This document shows positions 25,802-38,791 of a stretch of DNA of 64,000 nucleotides, piece by piece (position 1 is the stretch's first letter; every line of letters begins with the position of its first letter). The notes under the pieces are model-generated. The model had not been told where the DNA came from, made no database searches, and was given only the letters and a program-made list of their open reading frames with translations. The DNA is from Dasyornis broadbenti. Its lineage: Eukaryota > Chordata > Aves > Passeriformes > Dasyornithidae. The stretch lies in the NCBI GenBank assembly GCA_013397935.1, contig VZRN01005828.1, positions 214,671-278,670 on the forward strand. Reading direction: 5' to 3'. A program made the position numbers and the translations under genes.

Positions 25802-28800
25802 CTTGCAGCATTCCATTTGCAAAATCTGACCAGAAACACCTCTGTCTTTCCTGGGTACCTTTTTCTGGAAGTGATCGTAAACCAAAGCATTCTGCAGTAA
25901 TTCACTCACTCCTATTCTTCCTGAAAGTTATATTCAGAGTCCAAGCAAGAAAATGTCTTATTAATTCCATAGCAAAATCTCTTTCTTTTTCTTTTAATAC
26001 TATGTCGTTCGCATTCAAACTGTAAACATAAACTATTTGGAAAAAGAATCCTGCTGAATGAATCTATTTATGAAGACAGAATCATCAGATTCAGTGATGT
26101 TTCACCATAAATTTCTATCAACATATGACTTAAAGAAGCCAAATCAAAGACCACAAAAATCTCTGATTTTGAATGGAAAAATGCCAGATAGAGAGAATTG
26201 TCACAAGAACCTTCAAATAGGTAAGAAAAAGAGAATTAAGAACAGACAAAAATGAATATGTGTTTCTTTTAAAAGGGCATGAGTAACAGTAAGCCCATAA
26301 ATTTTCCTGTAAATGCAGAAAACACTTGCAGATCTAAAAATGTTGGCAGAAGGCTCAAGTACAGTTTTAGATTTACAATTTAAACCAAACAAGTTCTTAC
26401 TTTCTTTTATGCCAGTTTGGCTCCTGAGCCTTGGAGAGAACTATCTTTTTTTCTGAACTGGGACTACATACTAAGGTATGTTCTTACAATGAGATTTCCT
26501 CTATTTCAGATATGAAACAAATGTTTTTATTAGGATGTTTTAAAACCTAAAATAGATACATCTAGCCATGTGCAGTCATTACAGATGCAATTACTATGGA
26601 GGAAAAAAATGGATAAATATGAAGGTAAACATAATGCAAGAGTGTGCTTCTCAACATCAAATTTGGTCAGCAAATATCTTATAGGTTCCACAAACTGAGC
26701 TCAATTAAGTATCCTTTTCAGGAGGTGGGCAAAATGTCAAATGGAGCAGGTGAATGAAGGCACTGATAATGTCGGGCAACAAGGAACACAGTAGTCAGCC
26801 AGCGATAAAGCGTTGATGGTCTGTCTTGTTTTGATCTTGACTAGGATGACCCTTCATCCTGTCATTATCTTGATTGATTGCCAACACTCAGTTTAGTCAG
26901 CACATAAAAATTTTAAATAAATTGTAGGGTAAGCATCATTCTTTTCTCTATTTCTAATGAGCTTGATACAGAAAAGACTCATATCCTTGCTGCCACAGTT
27001 CTAGGTCAAAGCACATTTAATATAGATCAGCTATAAGGGCTGGAGGCAGTTTGGAGAGAGTATATTAATTTCTCACCAGCCACAAAGAATATTATTCTGT
27101 TTCCACATCTAGTTATTCACCACTCAGTGAAGAATGCTATTGAAAAGTAACCTCTACATACAGAAATTTTGCAGATGTGGAGATGTATTTAGATTATTAA
27201 CTTATTCCCTGCAAAGAATGTACTAATATTTGGGCATGTACTTCAGAATCTTACATTTTGAAAGCTTTTTTTTTAAGCTTGCAAAACATAATGCAAAAAA
27301 CTGTATAGGCAACTCTGTAGAGAATATTTTAAATTTGCATTTTTTCTCCATTGGCTGTAAGAATGTTTTCATATAAGTGTTCTCAGAGGTTTTATGCTTC
27401 TTGCTGCCTTCTCATGCCAAAAGCTGTTTACAACAGAATTTCTTCAGCTTCCCTTTGCTGATTAATGACAAAACAATCTAACACCCACACATATGTACAG
27501 ATAGACAACACATTGTGTTTATGGGAAAAGAAACATCAGTGGTCTTCAACAGAAGAGTCCTGGACTGTCTAAGGATCTAAATTGTAATGCTTGAGTACTG
27601 TGATACTATTGTGAAAGATTGCAAACAACTTGCTGAAACAAGGTAGACGATCACATAGGAATAATTAATGAACATATTCTTTAATTTCTGTTTACATTTT
27701 TTCATATATACTTGCTCAGATACAATTGGTAGAACAAATTTCCACTTGTCTCTCTCTGAACAAAAATGCTCATGAAATGCAGATGTTAAGCTCTCCTCAC
27801 AATTCATAGCAGTTTGTCATGAATAGACATGTGATATAAAAATGACAGTAAAGTTATTACTGTCTTTCAAAATATGTATGAATATCTATTTTGATTTGCT
27901 AAACACTTATCACTGATGATTGAACAGTTAGACAAGGTGATTTGTTTCCTTTTTCAGTTAATTTAAGTCACCCACAACACGAGGCCTTACCAGAAATTAT
28001 AGCCATTGCTTCATCTAATACTTATTATGAAATTGTACATTATGACTGAATTTTCAATTACCTTAACAATGAAGAGTGGAAAAAAGAGTGAACTGTGATT
28101 AGAATGAAAAAAAAAAGACACTTATTTAGAAGCTAAAGTATAAACCAAAATATTTTAATTAAGGAGATTTTGTGTGGATAATGTGAGACTTATTCCTGGG
28201 TCTACTCTTTGTACCTGGTCAAGAACTATCAATTTTACTATTTTTTTGCTCCATAAGTTTTGTTCACCCAGTTTACAGGCCTTGGGAGTATTATTCTCAG
28301 ATTGTACTTGCACTTTGTGATGCGTATTGTTTTAATAATATTGTCTGGTTTTTGAAAAAAAAACAAAAAGTATGAGTGCTCAACTAGATTCTGAAAACTC
28401 CACCTAATTTTCTAAAACTGAAGCATTTTTATGGCTTCTTAGAGAGTATCATGGTCACTGAATAGCTCTTTAACGCTATCCCACTTGTTATACTAAACAC
28501 TCAAGATGCAAAGGATTTCCTCTGTGAGCTACAGACTCATCTTCAGATACATTAGCTGGTATTAAATAGCATTCCTACAAGCAGGATCAAAATTTGAAAT
28601 GTAAGTCATCAGTCTTGATCTGAAAGTTTGCTGCTTGGTACTTGGGAAATTCTGGTAAAGGATTACTTTAGTGATCCAGGGCTTCACAGATTATAAAAGT
28701 GAATATTTATGAGTCACAAACCATCAAATGTCAAAACTGTTCCTTTTCCTTGCAGGCACCAAATACACACAGGCCTACAAAAAGATCATTACACAGGTAG

Positions 28801-31619
28801 TAGACTTCTGTCTGGTAAACACTCTCATACCTTGAATTTGGAATCTATATCTCTATATGCTGCATAGGCATTTATCTCTTCTTTTCATGCAGACTATGAC
28901 TTTACCACTGATTTATTCTTTTTATGTATTTTACAATGTCCTTCCCATTTTTTTTCTCAATTGAGTCATGATTTTTACGAATTTTTTGACACTGAGTCCA
29001 ATACTAAATAGAATTTTCCTTCCCCTCCCCCATCCTTACCTGTTTCAGTGGTGTTGCCAGTTATGGGACGTTCCTCTCATCTCACAGCCTATTTTCTTCA
29101 TCTCCTACAGGACTGACCATATCTCATGAGAGCTCTTTATGGATCTAGAGGTTTTAAAAGTCTGTCTCTGTCTCTTTCCTTCCCCTACCTGTTGTTACTA
29201 TCTCTGAACTGTAATGTTATTTGAGGTCTTTCACAATAAATACTGCATAGTAATTACTATCCCAGTCACAAAACGTGTTCATCGGGGAACACTAAAAGAC
29301 TGTACTTTTTTTCTTCAGAATAAATTAATTAGCTCATTTATGAATCACTTTAACAAGAAAGATGAGGAGAGAGTGGAAAAATGGAGAACAAGAGCTAAAA
29401 ATCAACTGTTTATGCTTTTCAAATCTCAGGAGAATGAAAGAGGGAAAAATCACTCCCACATTTTTGAATAGTTTCTTAGTCTCCAGCAAAGAAGGAATGA
29501 GTGCACACATATACGATCTCTCTTCTCTGTGTAATGAATAGATAACTGTGAAGTCACTCACTGATTGCAGTAGCAGGCTTTTTGTTGTGTCAGAACTGTA
29601 GGGACCCTGGGGCATTCTGTCACTGTCAAAACTCTTAAGCACTTTAGTCTCCAAAGGCTTCTCTGAAAGCTCAGCCCTCTCTCTTGCAGAGACAAAGATT
29701 TGGGACCACTAATATAAATAATATATCAAAATTTAACAAGAGAAGAATATATCAAGAGACAAGGCAAGGATGGAAAATATCAAGACGTTTTTATAACATC
29801 ATGTGAAAACTATCAAGACTATCTGAAAGACATTGTCTTGTTTTATTATGCTGCTTTGTCAAAACCAAAATTCATTTGTTCAATTCGAGCTTCATACAGT
29901 CTCTGAAGAAAACTCATCCAAATATATAAATAAGCAAGAATTAAGCTGTGTCAGCTCTTTGTATATCAAGTATAAGAAACACAGGGGGACTCCTATTTGA
30001 TTTAATTTTCCTTTAAGAAATTTTTCATCTTAGCATATAATCCTTTATCAGTGTTCTGATTTTGTATAAAGAGTATTATGGTTTTGTGGGTAAAATTCAC
30101 ACCTGATTAGATAAAACCAACAAAATATATGAAGCTTAAAATGACTACAGACAACAACCGTCCTCTTCTCTACTCCCAAAACAGAAGTTCTGCATTGTGT
30201 AATTAAGAAACTGTGAAGCAAAAAGGTTTATGGGAATTAATTTAGAAGTGCATGATCCAGTTGTGCAGGTCGAATACATAGACATGGAAACTGAAGGAAG
30301 TTTTATATGGAAAAGCTTATTTCTCAGGACAGTGAATTCTGCTTTCTGAACTCACAATATTTTTAGTCTCAAACAGTGAATGTTCCTAAAGTGCTTTGAG
30401 ATCCTTCAATTAAAACAGTGTGTTGCTGTCTGCAAAATCTGATACTTGAGCCAACCACTCCACCAAACTGGTCAATACGCTAATGGTTAAACCTTTAACA
30501 GAACTTGTTGTAGTTCCAGGCTTTATAAAATCTTCACAGCTCTCCACAGTTTGACAAGTTATTCAGTCTCAGATGAATGGTACAAGCCAATATATTTCCC
30601 AGGGCTTCTATATTAAATTTTGGCTTGAAGAAAATAACTTTCCCCTTCCATTTAAGGTTAAGATATTTAAAATATTCAGGCTATCCTGAATTTTCTTAAA
30701 CTTCAATTTTCATTCTCATCCTTCTCTTAAAAATTTGCAAATATAAAGAATACATTTCCTTTTTAATTCTTTCCCTTGGAAATCTATACAGGATGATTTT
30801 TGAGGCTGAAAATGTAGCAAAGCAAGCCCGTCCTTCCACACAATATACGTTTCTGTAAGATTCTGCTGCCAAGAAATTATTTCCTGCCAAGCCAGGTTCA
30901 CCACCACTCTCAAGGGGTGGAGTTCTCGCTGGTTTCTATTTCAGCTGAATTAGCCATGTCTGCTAATTCTTTCTAAGCTCTTCCAGAACCTACAAGAAAG
31001 CTAAGAGGGTTAAAAAGATGTCTGGAGGGGTTTTAAAGTGAAATCATATTTTTGTTTCTAGAGGATATAAAATAGAACACATATAAACAAGTAGAAATAC
31101 TCAACTCCTTATAATCAACATTCACTATTGCTTTACCTGCCTCATTTTCTGAGTTATTATTTGGTACATTTTTGTAAGTCAGCCATACTTTATTTTTTTC
31201 TCAGCTTCATCACTTATTCTTGTTTATGCAGTGCACTGTGTCTTACATGAAAATTTAGAGTATGCATTAAGACTGAATGAGCACCAAGTATGTTAAGGAC
31301 ACAGTGTTTCAGAATTACAGAGTATTGTACATATTTATATCTCGTGGTATTTCTTTTGAACAGAAGCAAGGCTTTAGAGTGTGCATCTGGAAAATACACA
31401 GCATTGTGTGCATCAAAGAGAAAAGATGGTGGATTTCCATTTTCACAAACAAAGAAAAAAGCCTAGAAACTAGAATAGACAGAAATAGCAAGTTCTAGTT
31501 TGTACACATCATCAACATGAGAGAGGAAAAACTGTAGTTAGTTGCACAGATCTCAACAAGTTTTGAACAGGTAAAAATCACACTCAGCCTCAACTGCATC
31601 AGTAACTGCTTATTTAAAA

Positions 31620-31650
<31 letters not shown>

Positions 31651-32730
31651 AGCTTTATGTGGCTAGTCTACAGATGAAAATAATGTGGAATAATGTCTTG
31701 CCTACCTGGTTGTGAAACAAAACAAGTTATAAGTAAAATTAGGAAGCCCAAGCACTGAATTATACTACTCTCTTCTCCTCAGCTCCCTTACCCTTCCCTC
31801 GTTTCATTTCTTGAAGTGCATTGTTAATAATCTGCTCTTTGACATTCAAGATAGAAGTTAAGAATTCTTAACCGTGAATGACATTGTTATCTAAGAGTGC
31901 TGAGAAGATTTGTGGGTCAAAAAGGTGATCTTCCTTGGAGACACAGCAAACTGTTACAGATATCTGGTTATTAAGGTTAGTACTGGTGATATACTACTTT
32001 AATAAAATCAAATAATAAAGGAAACAAAGAAGATTATTTGTTGAACTGTAACTCCACAGAAATTTTTTCACATTAATCACAAGGAAACTCTAATTTTTCT
32101 AAAGGCTTTACTGAAGTTACCATCCTTTGCAGTTTGTTAAGTTTTCAGAACTTGGTGAAAAAGTCTCATTATAATCTAGATAATGAATCTAATGTTACTG
32201 CATTTTCATTTACTATCACTCAAAAGATTACTGTTGAACAAAGGTATAATCTCACAGTATTTCCAATCTAGTCAGAAATGGGATAAATCTGAAACAGAAC
32301 CCTATTTTTGAGATTACTCTAAATCTTTCAAACTCGATTGCGTGCTCAAGAATCTAAAGCTTATTCTCAGAAGGGAGACTGGGTCTTTACCTGCTGTATT
32401 TCAAAGTAGATGAAATACTCTTTCAAGCCACTCTCTGACAAACCAAGTGCACAATTGTGTCAGTGAAACTGTGCCAATAGGGCCAGTGACACACAGATAT
32501 ACCAGGTGATGTTGAGACTCTGTTGCTGCTGCTGCGTTAGATCCCTTCCTGGTAGCTCAAACAAAATACTTCACTATTTGTGCAGTAGTGCAAGTATTGC
32601 ACAGCAAATATTGCACTCCACAAAACATGAGGAGTCAGAATAACTGAAGTCTTTCTTAGAAATTGTTAAACCTAATGTCTTATGACTTTTTGAAAATTAT
32701 TCTTAAGCTGCATTTAGACGCTTCCAAAAA
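25802..32730. other. AT-rich unique sequence without supportable genes
   Basis: No exon, RNA gene or clear transposon was recognised. A purine tract of A runs broken by G lies at 31616-31651. Several polypyrimidine-AG combinations that resemble acceptor sites occur, for example near 29090-29110, but none is followed by a convincing coding exon with a donor. Confidence 0.55.
31616..31651. repeat. A-rich purine tract
   Basis: Sixteen A residues, then two more A runs, each separated by a single G. Low-complexity sequence, possibly the decayed tail of a retroelement on the + strand, though no body was recognised upstream. Confidence 0.85.
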
Positions 32731-33053
32731 TGTTACACCTAACCATGGCTGACGCTTGCTGAGTGTGTAAGATGGTACACACGCACTGCTGCCTGCAATG
32801 CCTGTTACACGACACCAGGGATAACCCCTACACACCAGCTAACGACCATTTATGCCCTGAGCCAAGGTGTGTTTCTGATTAGTAGCTTTCCCCAGACACT
32901 TTCCAGATGGTAGCTCTAACAGAGGAAGTAATATAGAACTATGCTATGTATGCATATATCTGTAGCTCTACATAGCAACAGAATAAACTTCGTATTTAAG
33001 AACTGTGTGCATTTCCCTATTTTTTGGACAAGGTGAAATATCCCTACTACACA
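32731..33053 (+). mobile_element. possible decayed LTR, + strand
   Basis: This segment is visibly less AT-rich than its surroundings. It begins TGTTACACC and ends CTACTACACA, so it has TGT...ACA ends. Inside, CATATATC near 32955 is followed by AGAATAAACTTCG near 32980, an order of TATA-like box then AATAAA that suits a retroviral U3-R region. Against it, no flanking target-site duplication was found and I could not match it to a family I know. It could equally be unique sequence with chance motifs. Confidence 0.3.
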
Positions 33054-33229
33054 GATTATCACAAGCATATCGATGTGTTTTTTATTTGTTTTCTACAAAA
33101 CAACTTTGTTCAATGTATTCGTTGGACAAAATACATTTGTCATTCCTGCAACCATGTGTTGGTGACATAACAACACATCGCTGAGCACAGTGGGCCTAGT
33201 TGTAAATCATTGCTGCATGAATAACTAGC

Positions 33230-33420
33230 AGAAAGGGTGTATAGAAAAGCTCATCTGCACCAGCTGTAGCTTTTTTCCTCCTGTGCATATTTCATTAATA
33301 AAAATATAAGTTTATGCAGAATTTTATTAATTTGACTGTGTAATTATTATCAGCCTTTACCAAATGAAAATTGGTTTTAAATACACAAAAGATTGGATTT
33401 GCATAAAAAAATTCAAACAC
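33230..33420. promoter_or_regulatory. candidate conserved non-coding element
   Basis: The block holds an E-box CAGCTG (33261-33266), ATTAAT (33294-33299 and 33326-33331), TAATTA (33341-33346) and a perfect octamer ATTTGCAT (33397-33404), within complex unique sequence. Such homeodomain-plus-POU density is typical of developmental enhancers, but each motif is short and expected often in AT-rich DNA. Inference only; conservation has not been tested. Confidence 0.25.
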
Positions 33421-34949
33421 CAAACACATTTTTTAAAAGTCCATCTAATTGTCAATGAAGCAGATTTGATAGCTCTGCCGTGAACAAACTGTAAAACTTG
33501 TCGAATTTATCTGTAATTTGCACTAGAGACTTTCTTTTTTGCTACTGCTAGAATATACTATAATTCCTTCAGAACCAGATCAAGTGTCATTTTCTTCTGA
33601 ATCAGCAGTTCATGTTTAAAAAATATAGAGAAGCAATAGGAAGCAAGATATCAGACAGCTCAAAAATGTACAGATTATTTTATGTTATGTTGGACACAGA
33701 ATTTAGTATATGCTTAAATGCACAAATAACTGTTCCAAATACTGTACTACCTGTTTAGCCATCTGAAACTAATACAGTATAAACAAGTATTAAAAGGAAG
33801 TAGCTTCTAGTCTGCTCAGCTGTCTGTTCAGAGATTTGCACAAAAGAAAGCTTCTTTCTCTGACGGAATTAGGAAATTAGGCAAGTGGAATTTTTGATAT
33901 CAATTAACTCATTACTTTCCCAGCAATCAAATTAATTTGGTACTGCTAAAACACACTGGACTGGCAAAAACAGGCATTAAAATCCTTCATCAAGTGGGTA
34001 TGGATATTTTACAACATGTTCCATTTTGCTGCCTTTTTAAGAGATGCAGATCATTTTACAGATCATGAAGCCATTAGTTTTAGCTTTACTTTATTGGAAG
34101 GGCAGAATAAATGCCAAATAACACCTTCAGCCCTCTTTAGCTTTTGATGAATCTTTTCAATTGTGAGCACTGATATGTGTCATGAAGTTCAAACAAAATA
34201 TTTTACTATAACTGTAATTATCTTTTGGATAATCTTTGCACTGCATTAGTCCAACTCCCAGCTAAAAGTCTCAGGGATCCAGTTAACCAACAGTAGAGTA
34301 ACCTTTTTAACTGTTACCTACTGATGTTCTTGTCCTAGACTTGTCCAACAGAAGTTCTATCTTCAAGGTAGCTTTGCTGCCTCTGTAGTCAGGGTGGTTT
34401 TAGTTTGTCCTAACAGTGCCTGTAAAGGTGCCAGTTAGTAGCAACTGGCATATTTTTCTCTGGTACAAACTCAGATGGGAAGCTGACTGAGTTTAACCAA
34501 TTTGCTCTCCAGTTTGAGAAATACCCTCTACTGCAACATTAGATTTTAAATGAGTGGGCTGTCTTGGAGGCTTAAAGAAAAAGGACCCAATTTCCTGCGA
34601 AGTATTACCCACCCATGAATTAATCTAAAATCTGTCCTTTTACAACCTACTGCTATTGAGTGTTATCTTATTAAGTGATGAGACCATTTGGGATGAGAGC
34701 CATATGAGAACAAAAATTTTCTCCCAGTGTTAGCTCAATATTAAATCAATTTAGAAATTGTGTTTATCTTTTGCCGTGTTTTGCTTTTGGAGCAATTTGG
34801 TTATGGCCAGTCATTATTTGACATATGTCCAGCTCTTTGTAGCACTGTTTTTGGAATTTACCTGTCTTAAAGACAAAACTGTTTTTTTTAATCCTGTATA
34901 TTTCCCAGATTTTTCAGCTTCGCTAGGAAAAGCGTGTTAAATAAGACAC

Positions 34950-35400
34950 ATATGTCATGACCCTCAATACAGTATTTGCTTCAATCTAATTAGTGGTAAT
35001 ATGCAACTGCTAGGATCAGATAATTGGATCTAAATTTGTTAAAGTCTCCAGATAGTCTTTACATACTGCCATTGTTTCTGTAATGGGCTGTGGCAGCATT
35101 GGGCCTCCTCAACTCAGACATGCAGAGATATTTTGTGTTTCTCAGCTCTCGCTGTCAGAGATAATTAGGTGCCAATAGAGCTGGAAAGAAGACAAGCAGA
35201 TTTGGTTTTCAGATGAAAGTTAGAAACTACTGTGCACTGATATTCACTACTGACTAAAACCCTGGCTTGGATTACCTTATTAAGTACTCATTTGGCTCTC
35301 AGTCAACGAACCTGATAGATTTTTTTTATTGTTGGTGAGGAACTAATTTTTGTTTACATTTTTTGTGATGACTCATCTTACGCTGGAGTCATTTAAGTAA
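34950..35400. promoter_or_regulatory. candidate conserved non-coding element
   Basis: Unique sequence with the palindrome CTAATTAG (34986-34993), TAATTA (35162-35167), a forkhead-type TGTTTAC (35351-35357) and an AP-1-type TGACTCA (35369-35375). The mixed composition and absence of low-complexity runs over most of the block favour constraint, but this is a visual judgement. Confidence 0.22.
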
Positions 35401-36031
35401 GAACTAGTGGAGGAGAAAAGAAGAATAATAAAAATGTACAATCTCAAATCAATTAATACTCTAAAGAAATTTAGACCCATGTTTGCTCAACCAGAATGGT
35501 TGAACAGACAACAGATGCTCATCGATGTCGGGAATCTCAGGACAGATTTAATTAACATTTTTTTTATCCTAATTGCTTCTAGATCATCTACTGCGTTATC
35601 TCAGCAATTATTTTTTGCTTTTTCAAGTAGCCCAAAATGTAATATGAATAGAAACTTTATACTAATAATTAGACTAATTTTTGTGGTTTTAATAAAAGCA
35701 AGAAAGCTTTTTACTTTTTTAAAGGAGGAATTCCTTGTAAGCTTTAATAGATATGGAAAATGAGTAGGAAAGAATAAAAGAGAAAAACATGGTGTGACTT
35801 TTTCCATATTATTGACCCAGCTTTTCCTGGATGGTTTCCAATCAGTATTGTTCATGATTTTTAAATTATACAACTGTCTCAACCAGCAATTGGTCCTGGT
35901 GGTTCAACCACAGCCCACAACCAAGTTCCACACAGCCACTTGCTCACTCCCTGCAAGAGGCATGGGGGAAATAACCAGAAGGGAATCAGAAGAATAAAAG
36001 TGAGAAAACTCATGAGTTGAGATAAAGACAG

Positions 36032-36037
36032 TTTAAT
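36032..36037 (-). terminator. LTR polyadenylation signal (complement)
   Basis: TTTAAT on + is ATTAAA on the retroviral sense strand, in the same AAACTG context as the signal in the LTR at 5.8 kb. Confidence 0.5.
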
Positions 36038-36248
36038 ATGTAAAGGAAAAAAACCACACAAGCAAAGCAAAATATGGAATTAATTCAGCACTTCCCATTG
36101 GCTGGCAGGTGTTCAGTCACCCCCTGAAATGTGTAGTGTTGTAATGTCTACTTGGAAAGACAAACACCAGAGCTTCTAAAGCTCTTTCCTTCACGTTCCT
36201 TCAGCTTTCTATGCTGAGCATGGCACCATATGGCGTAGAACGTCCCTT

Positions 36249-36290
36249 TGGTCAGTTGGGGTCAGCTGGGGTCAGCTGGGGTCAGCTGTC
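36249..36290. repeat. four-copy 10-bp repeat with GGGTCA half-sites
   Basis: The unit GTCAGYTGGG is repeated four times from 36251 (the last copy diverges after GTCAGCTG). It produces TGGTCA (36249-36254) and GGGTCA at 36259-36264, 36269-36274 and 36279-36284, each separated by exactly four bases. GGGTCA repeats with four-base spacing have the DR4 layout of nuclear-receptor elements. The related LTR at 25.2 kb has only one GTCA here, so the array arose within this lineage or copy. Confidence 0.9.
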
Positions 36291-37340
36291 CTGGCTGTGT
36301 TCACTCCCAGCTTCTTGTCATCCCCTCCTGGTGTCCCCACTGACAGGGCAGCTGAAAAGATCTTGACTTTGTATAAGTACTGGTCAGCAATAATGAAAAC
36401 ATCCCTGTGTTATCTACAGTGTTTCCAGCACAAATCCAAACAGCCACATGATAGCTGCCATGGATACAGCTGTCCCTGGAATGAAACGCAGCAGACTTCA
36501 ACCATATCATTCTGCCATGAACTGGAAGCTGATGTGATTGGAGTATTTAGAAACTGAAACACCTAGCACATTTTAAAACTTTAGGCATATTTAGATTTAG
36601 ATTTTTATGTTCATATTTATATTTATATACCAGGTACTCTATCAGCAATTGAAAATCATACATAAATCCTAACATACTAATTGAGCCTTGGGAAAATGAT
36701 GTGTTTTTTCTTCCAACAGACTCTGATACCCACAGTCTTTGATGTTCTTAGCTTGTGACTGACATGGTTCTTACAATTCATCTCCAAAGGGGGTTGTTAA
36801 AACCAAAGTTTGAAAGTTCTCTCCTCTTTCTTCCCCAAGTTCCACTCTGTATCTTCTGTGTTTATATGAAACTGTTCCATGAATTTAAACCAATCTGGTC
36901 CCCTTTCTCACAGGTTCTGCCCTGTGCAGGTTTTATCCTGCAAGTGATTCTCTCTTTCGTGTTCCTCAAATGGCTGCTGCATGTTTAGAGACTAGATGCT
37001 GCTCATATGATTTCTTCAGAAACTCCAGACTATGAAATGTTATCTTAATAAATTTTAAGACAATATAATAAAATATTGCATCTGGCAACTTGAACAGTTT
37101 TGTAGCATATTGAGATCCAAGACAGGCAAGGTAAGTTTGTAAATAGGTCTTCGTCTTGTGTTTGTTTTAGATAGGTGAAAATCCAGCTAGGATTAACCAA
37201 AACAGGATTTTTTACAACATTTAAAATGCCAGTTTGTTTATTTATCAAGTGTATACCATCTGAGTTTCACAAATTTTTAATAGTTTTATATTTCTAAAAT
37301 CAAACTAAGGGGATATAAGAATTTTTAGAAGGTCAATACC

Positions 37341-37489
37341 AAGCTTCTTCCCTTTACCTTTCACTTCCCCTGTCCTCTTCTCTGCTTGACATTCCTCAGC
37401 ATTTCCCTCCCCTCAGCCTTGCAGTCTCCTTCCTCTTCCCTCCTTCTACCTTCAGTTTTTTACCTTTCTCTTTCTTCTCCCTCTGTAGC
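37341..37489. repeat. pyrimidine-rich tract
   Basis: About 150 bases are overwhelmingly C and T on the + strand with few purines, in irregular CTTCCC/TTCCTC-like blocks and not as a simple microsatellite. It may form triplex DNA or may be a decayed CT-rich repeat. No downstream exon was recognised to make it a splice-site tract. Confidence 0.7.
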
Positions 37490-37614
37490 TACTACATTAA
37501 TGCTGCAAATTTTCCTAGATATTTGGAGTCTTTAAGAAACAAACAACCCCCTGTTTTAGAAGGAAACACCTGCCTGAGATAAAATTACACCTAAAGAACT
37601 TAATTAAGACTCTT

Positions 37615-37631
37615 AAAAAAAAAAAAAAAAA
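37615..37631. repeat. A17 tract
   Basis: Seventeen A residues in unique sequence; simple homopolymer. Confidence 0.85.
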
Positions 37632-38791
37632 CAACACACAGAATAATTATAGCTGCAGTAATGCAATTCATTCAAAGCAAACTCTCACACAGTTGTAGCA
37701 GAATGCAAATATTAAGCATCTGGTAGTAACTCCCAGAAAAGGTATGTAGGAAAGACAAGCAGTGAATGTTATGTCCCAAAAAGAATATAATTTGGTTTGG
37801 AGGTAATAGGAAATGAATCTGCTATTCACAAAGATCCTGGTGTTAATTATCTGCCATGCATTTTAAGTAACATATTTTTTTTCCCAGATGAAGCTAACTT
37901 CATATACACATATGAAATAATTTCATATGAATTTGAAGTAAACAAATAGAACACCTCCAACTTATGACTTTTCAAGAACCAGATAACCAAAAGATACCAA
38001 GGATATTCAGACAGCTGCTTCCAAGAGTCCATGCAATTTTTCAGATTTTATAATTTATAATTGATTTTAAATGTTGTTTTAACTCACATTTCTGGATAGA
38101 ATTACTCACTGTTATTTACAAGCTCTTTACAAGCTTAACATACAACGACACAGAAAAGCAAATAATGCTCACCATATTTGTAGATTTTTCTGAAAAGGTC
38201 TCATGTTTTATACTCAGTAAGTTTTGCAGTTTATTGTTAGTATAATGTTGGCTAAATAGTTTTAGTTCTTCAACTATATAATTACCACTAAAGAGTAATA
38301 TATTACTGTTATTAACCTGTGAATCTGGGTGATTGTTCTTAGGAGCATTTGCTTATATTCAGTGTACTAACCAAGCAAAAGGCTTCGAATAACACTGACA
38401 CTGAAATGAAAGAAATAAGAGAATGTGACAGCTCTTTCCAAAACTTATGATCCCTGACCATTTAGAAACTGGTGCTATTGGAGATAAACTCATCAAAACA
38501 TGAACATCAATATAACATGAATTTTTATTAGAAGGAAAAGGGATTATTTTGAAAGGCAAAAAAAAGTGTTCTCACTAATGGAAGTCCACTCTTCTACTCA
38601 CAAAAAATCTGTGTTTTGGCAGTTACCACAATGCCACACACATGGAGTATGAAAGCAGGATAAAAATCAGAGGATCCAGCTAAGAAATTGCAAGGCTGAT
38701 ATAATTTTATTAGGTCTCACATGAGGAGAGAGATTTCTTCTTTCCTCTTTAGTCAGGAAAAGAGAAAGAGATTAGGAAAAAGTCTATTCAC

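Larger units (their letters stand above)
33054..35890. other. unique sequence with regulatory-looking blocks
   Basis: No gene was recognised. The stretch contains dense TAAT-type and POU/forkhead/AP-1-type motifs in two blocks listed separately (33230-33420 and 34950-35400). It reads as complex, non-repetitive sequence, unlike the homopolymer-rich background elsewhere. Short open frames at 35407-35763 (+) and 35601-35882 (-) overlap on opposite strands and show no domain. Confidence 0.5.
35891..36493 (-). mobile_element. solo LTR of an avian ERV-L-like retrovirus, - strand
   Basis: Related to the LTR at 25.2 kb. Shared landmarks are CCCTTTGGTCAGTT (36244-36257, identical to 25537-25550) and a GTGTTATC...AATCCAAAC segment near 36409-36440. 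The left edge begins TGGTCCTGG...AACCACAGCCC and the right edge is about AACGCAGCA, so the sense strand is -. The complement of the polyadenylation signal lies at 36032-36037. The TATA position near 36207 has decayed to TTTCTATG, so the promoter is probably weak. A four-copy 10-bp repeat sits at 36251-36290. No clear target-site duplication was seen, so the right boundary is good to only a few bases. No viral coding region adjoins it. Confidence 0.87.

Noticed and set aside
29080..29165. Acceptor-like TTCTTCATCTCCTACAG followed by a short open segment
   Set aside because: No donor with a coding exon, and no recognisable peptide; such sites occur by chance in pyrimidine-rich DNA.
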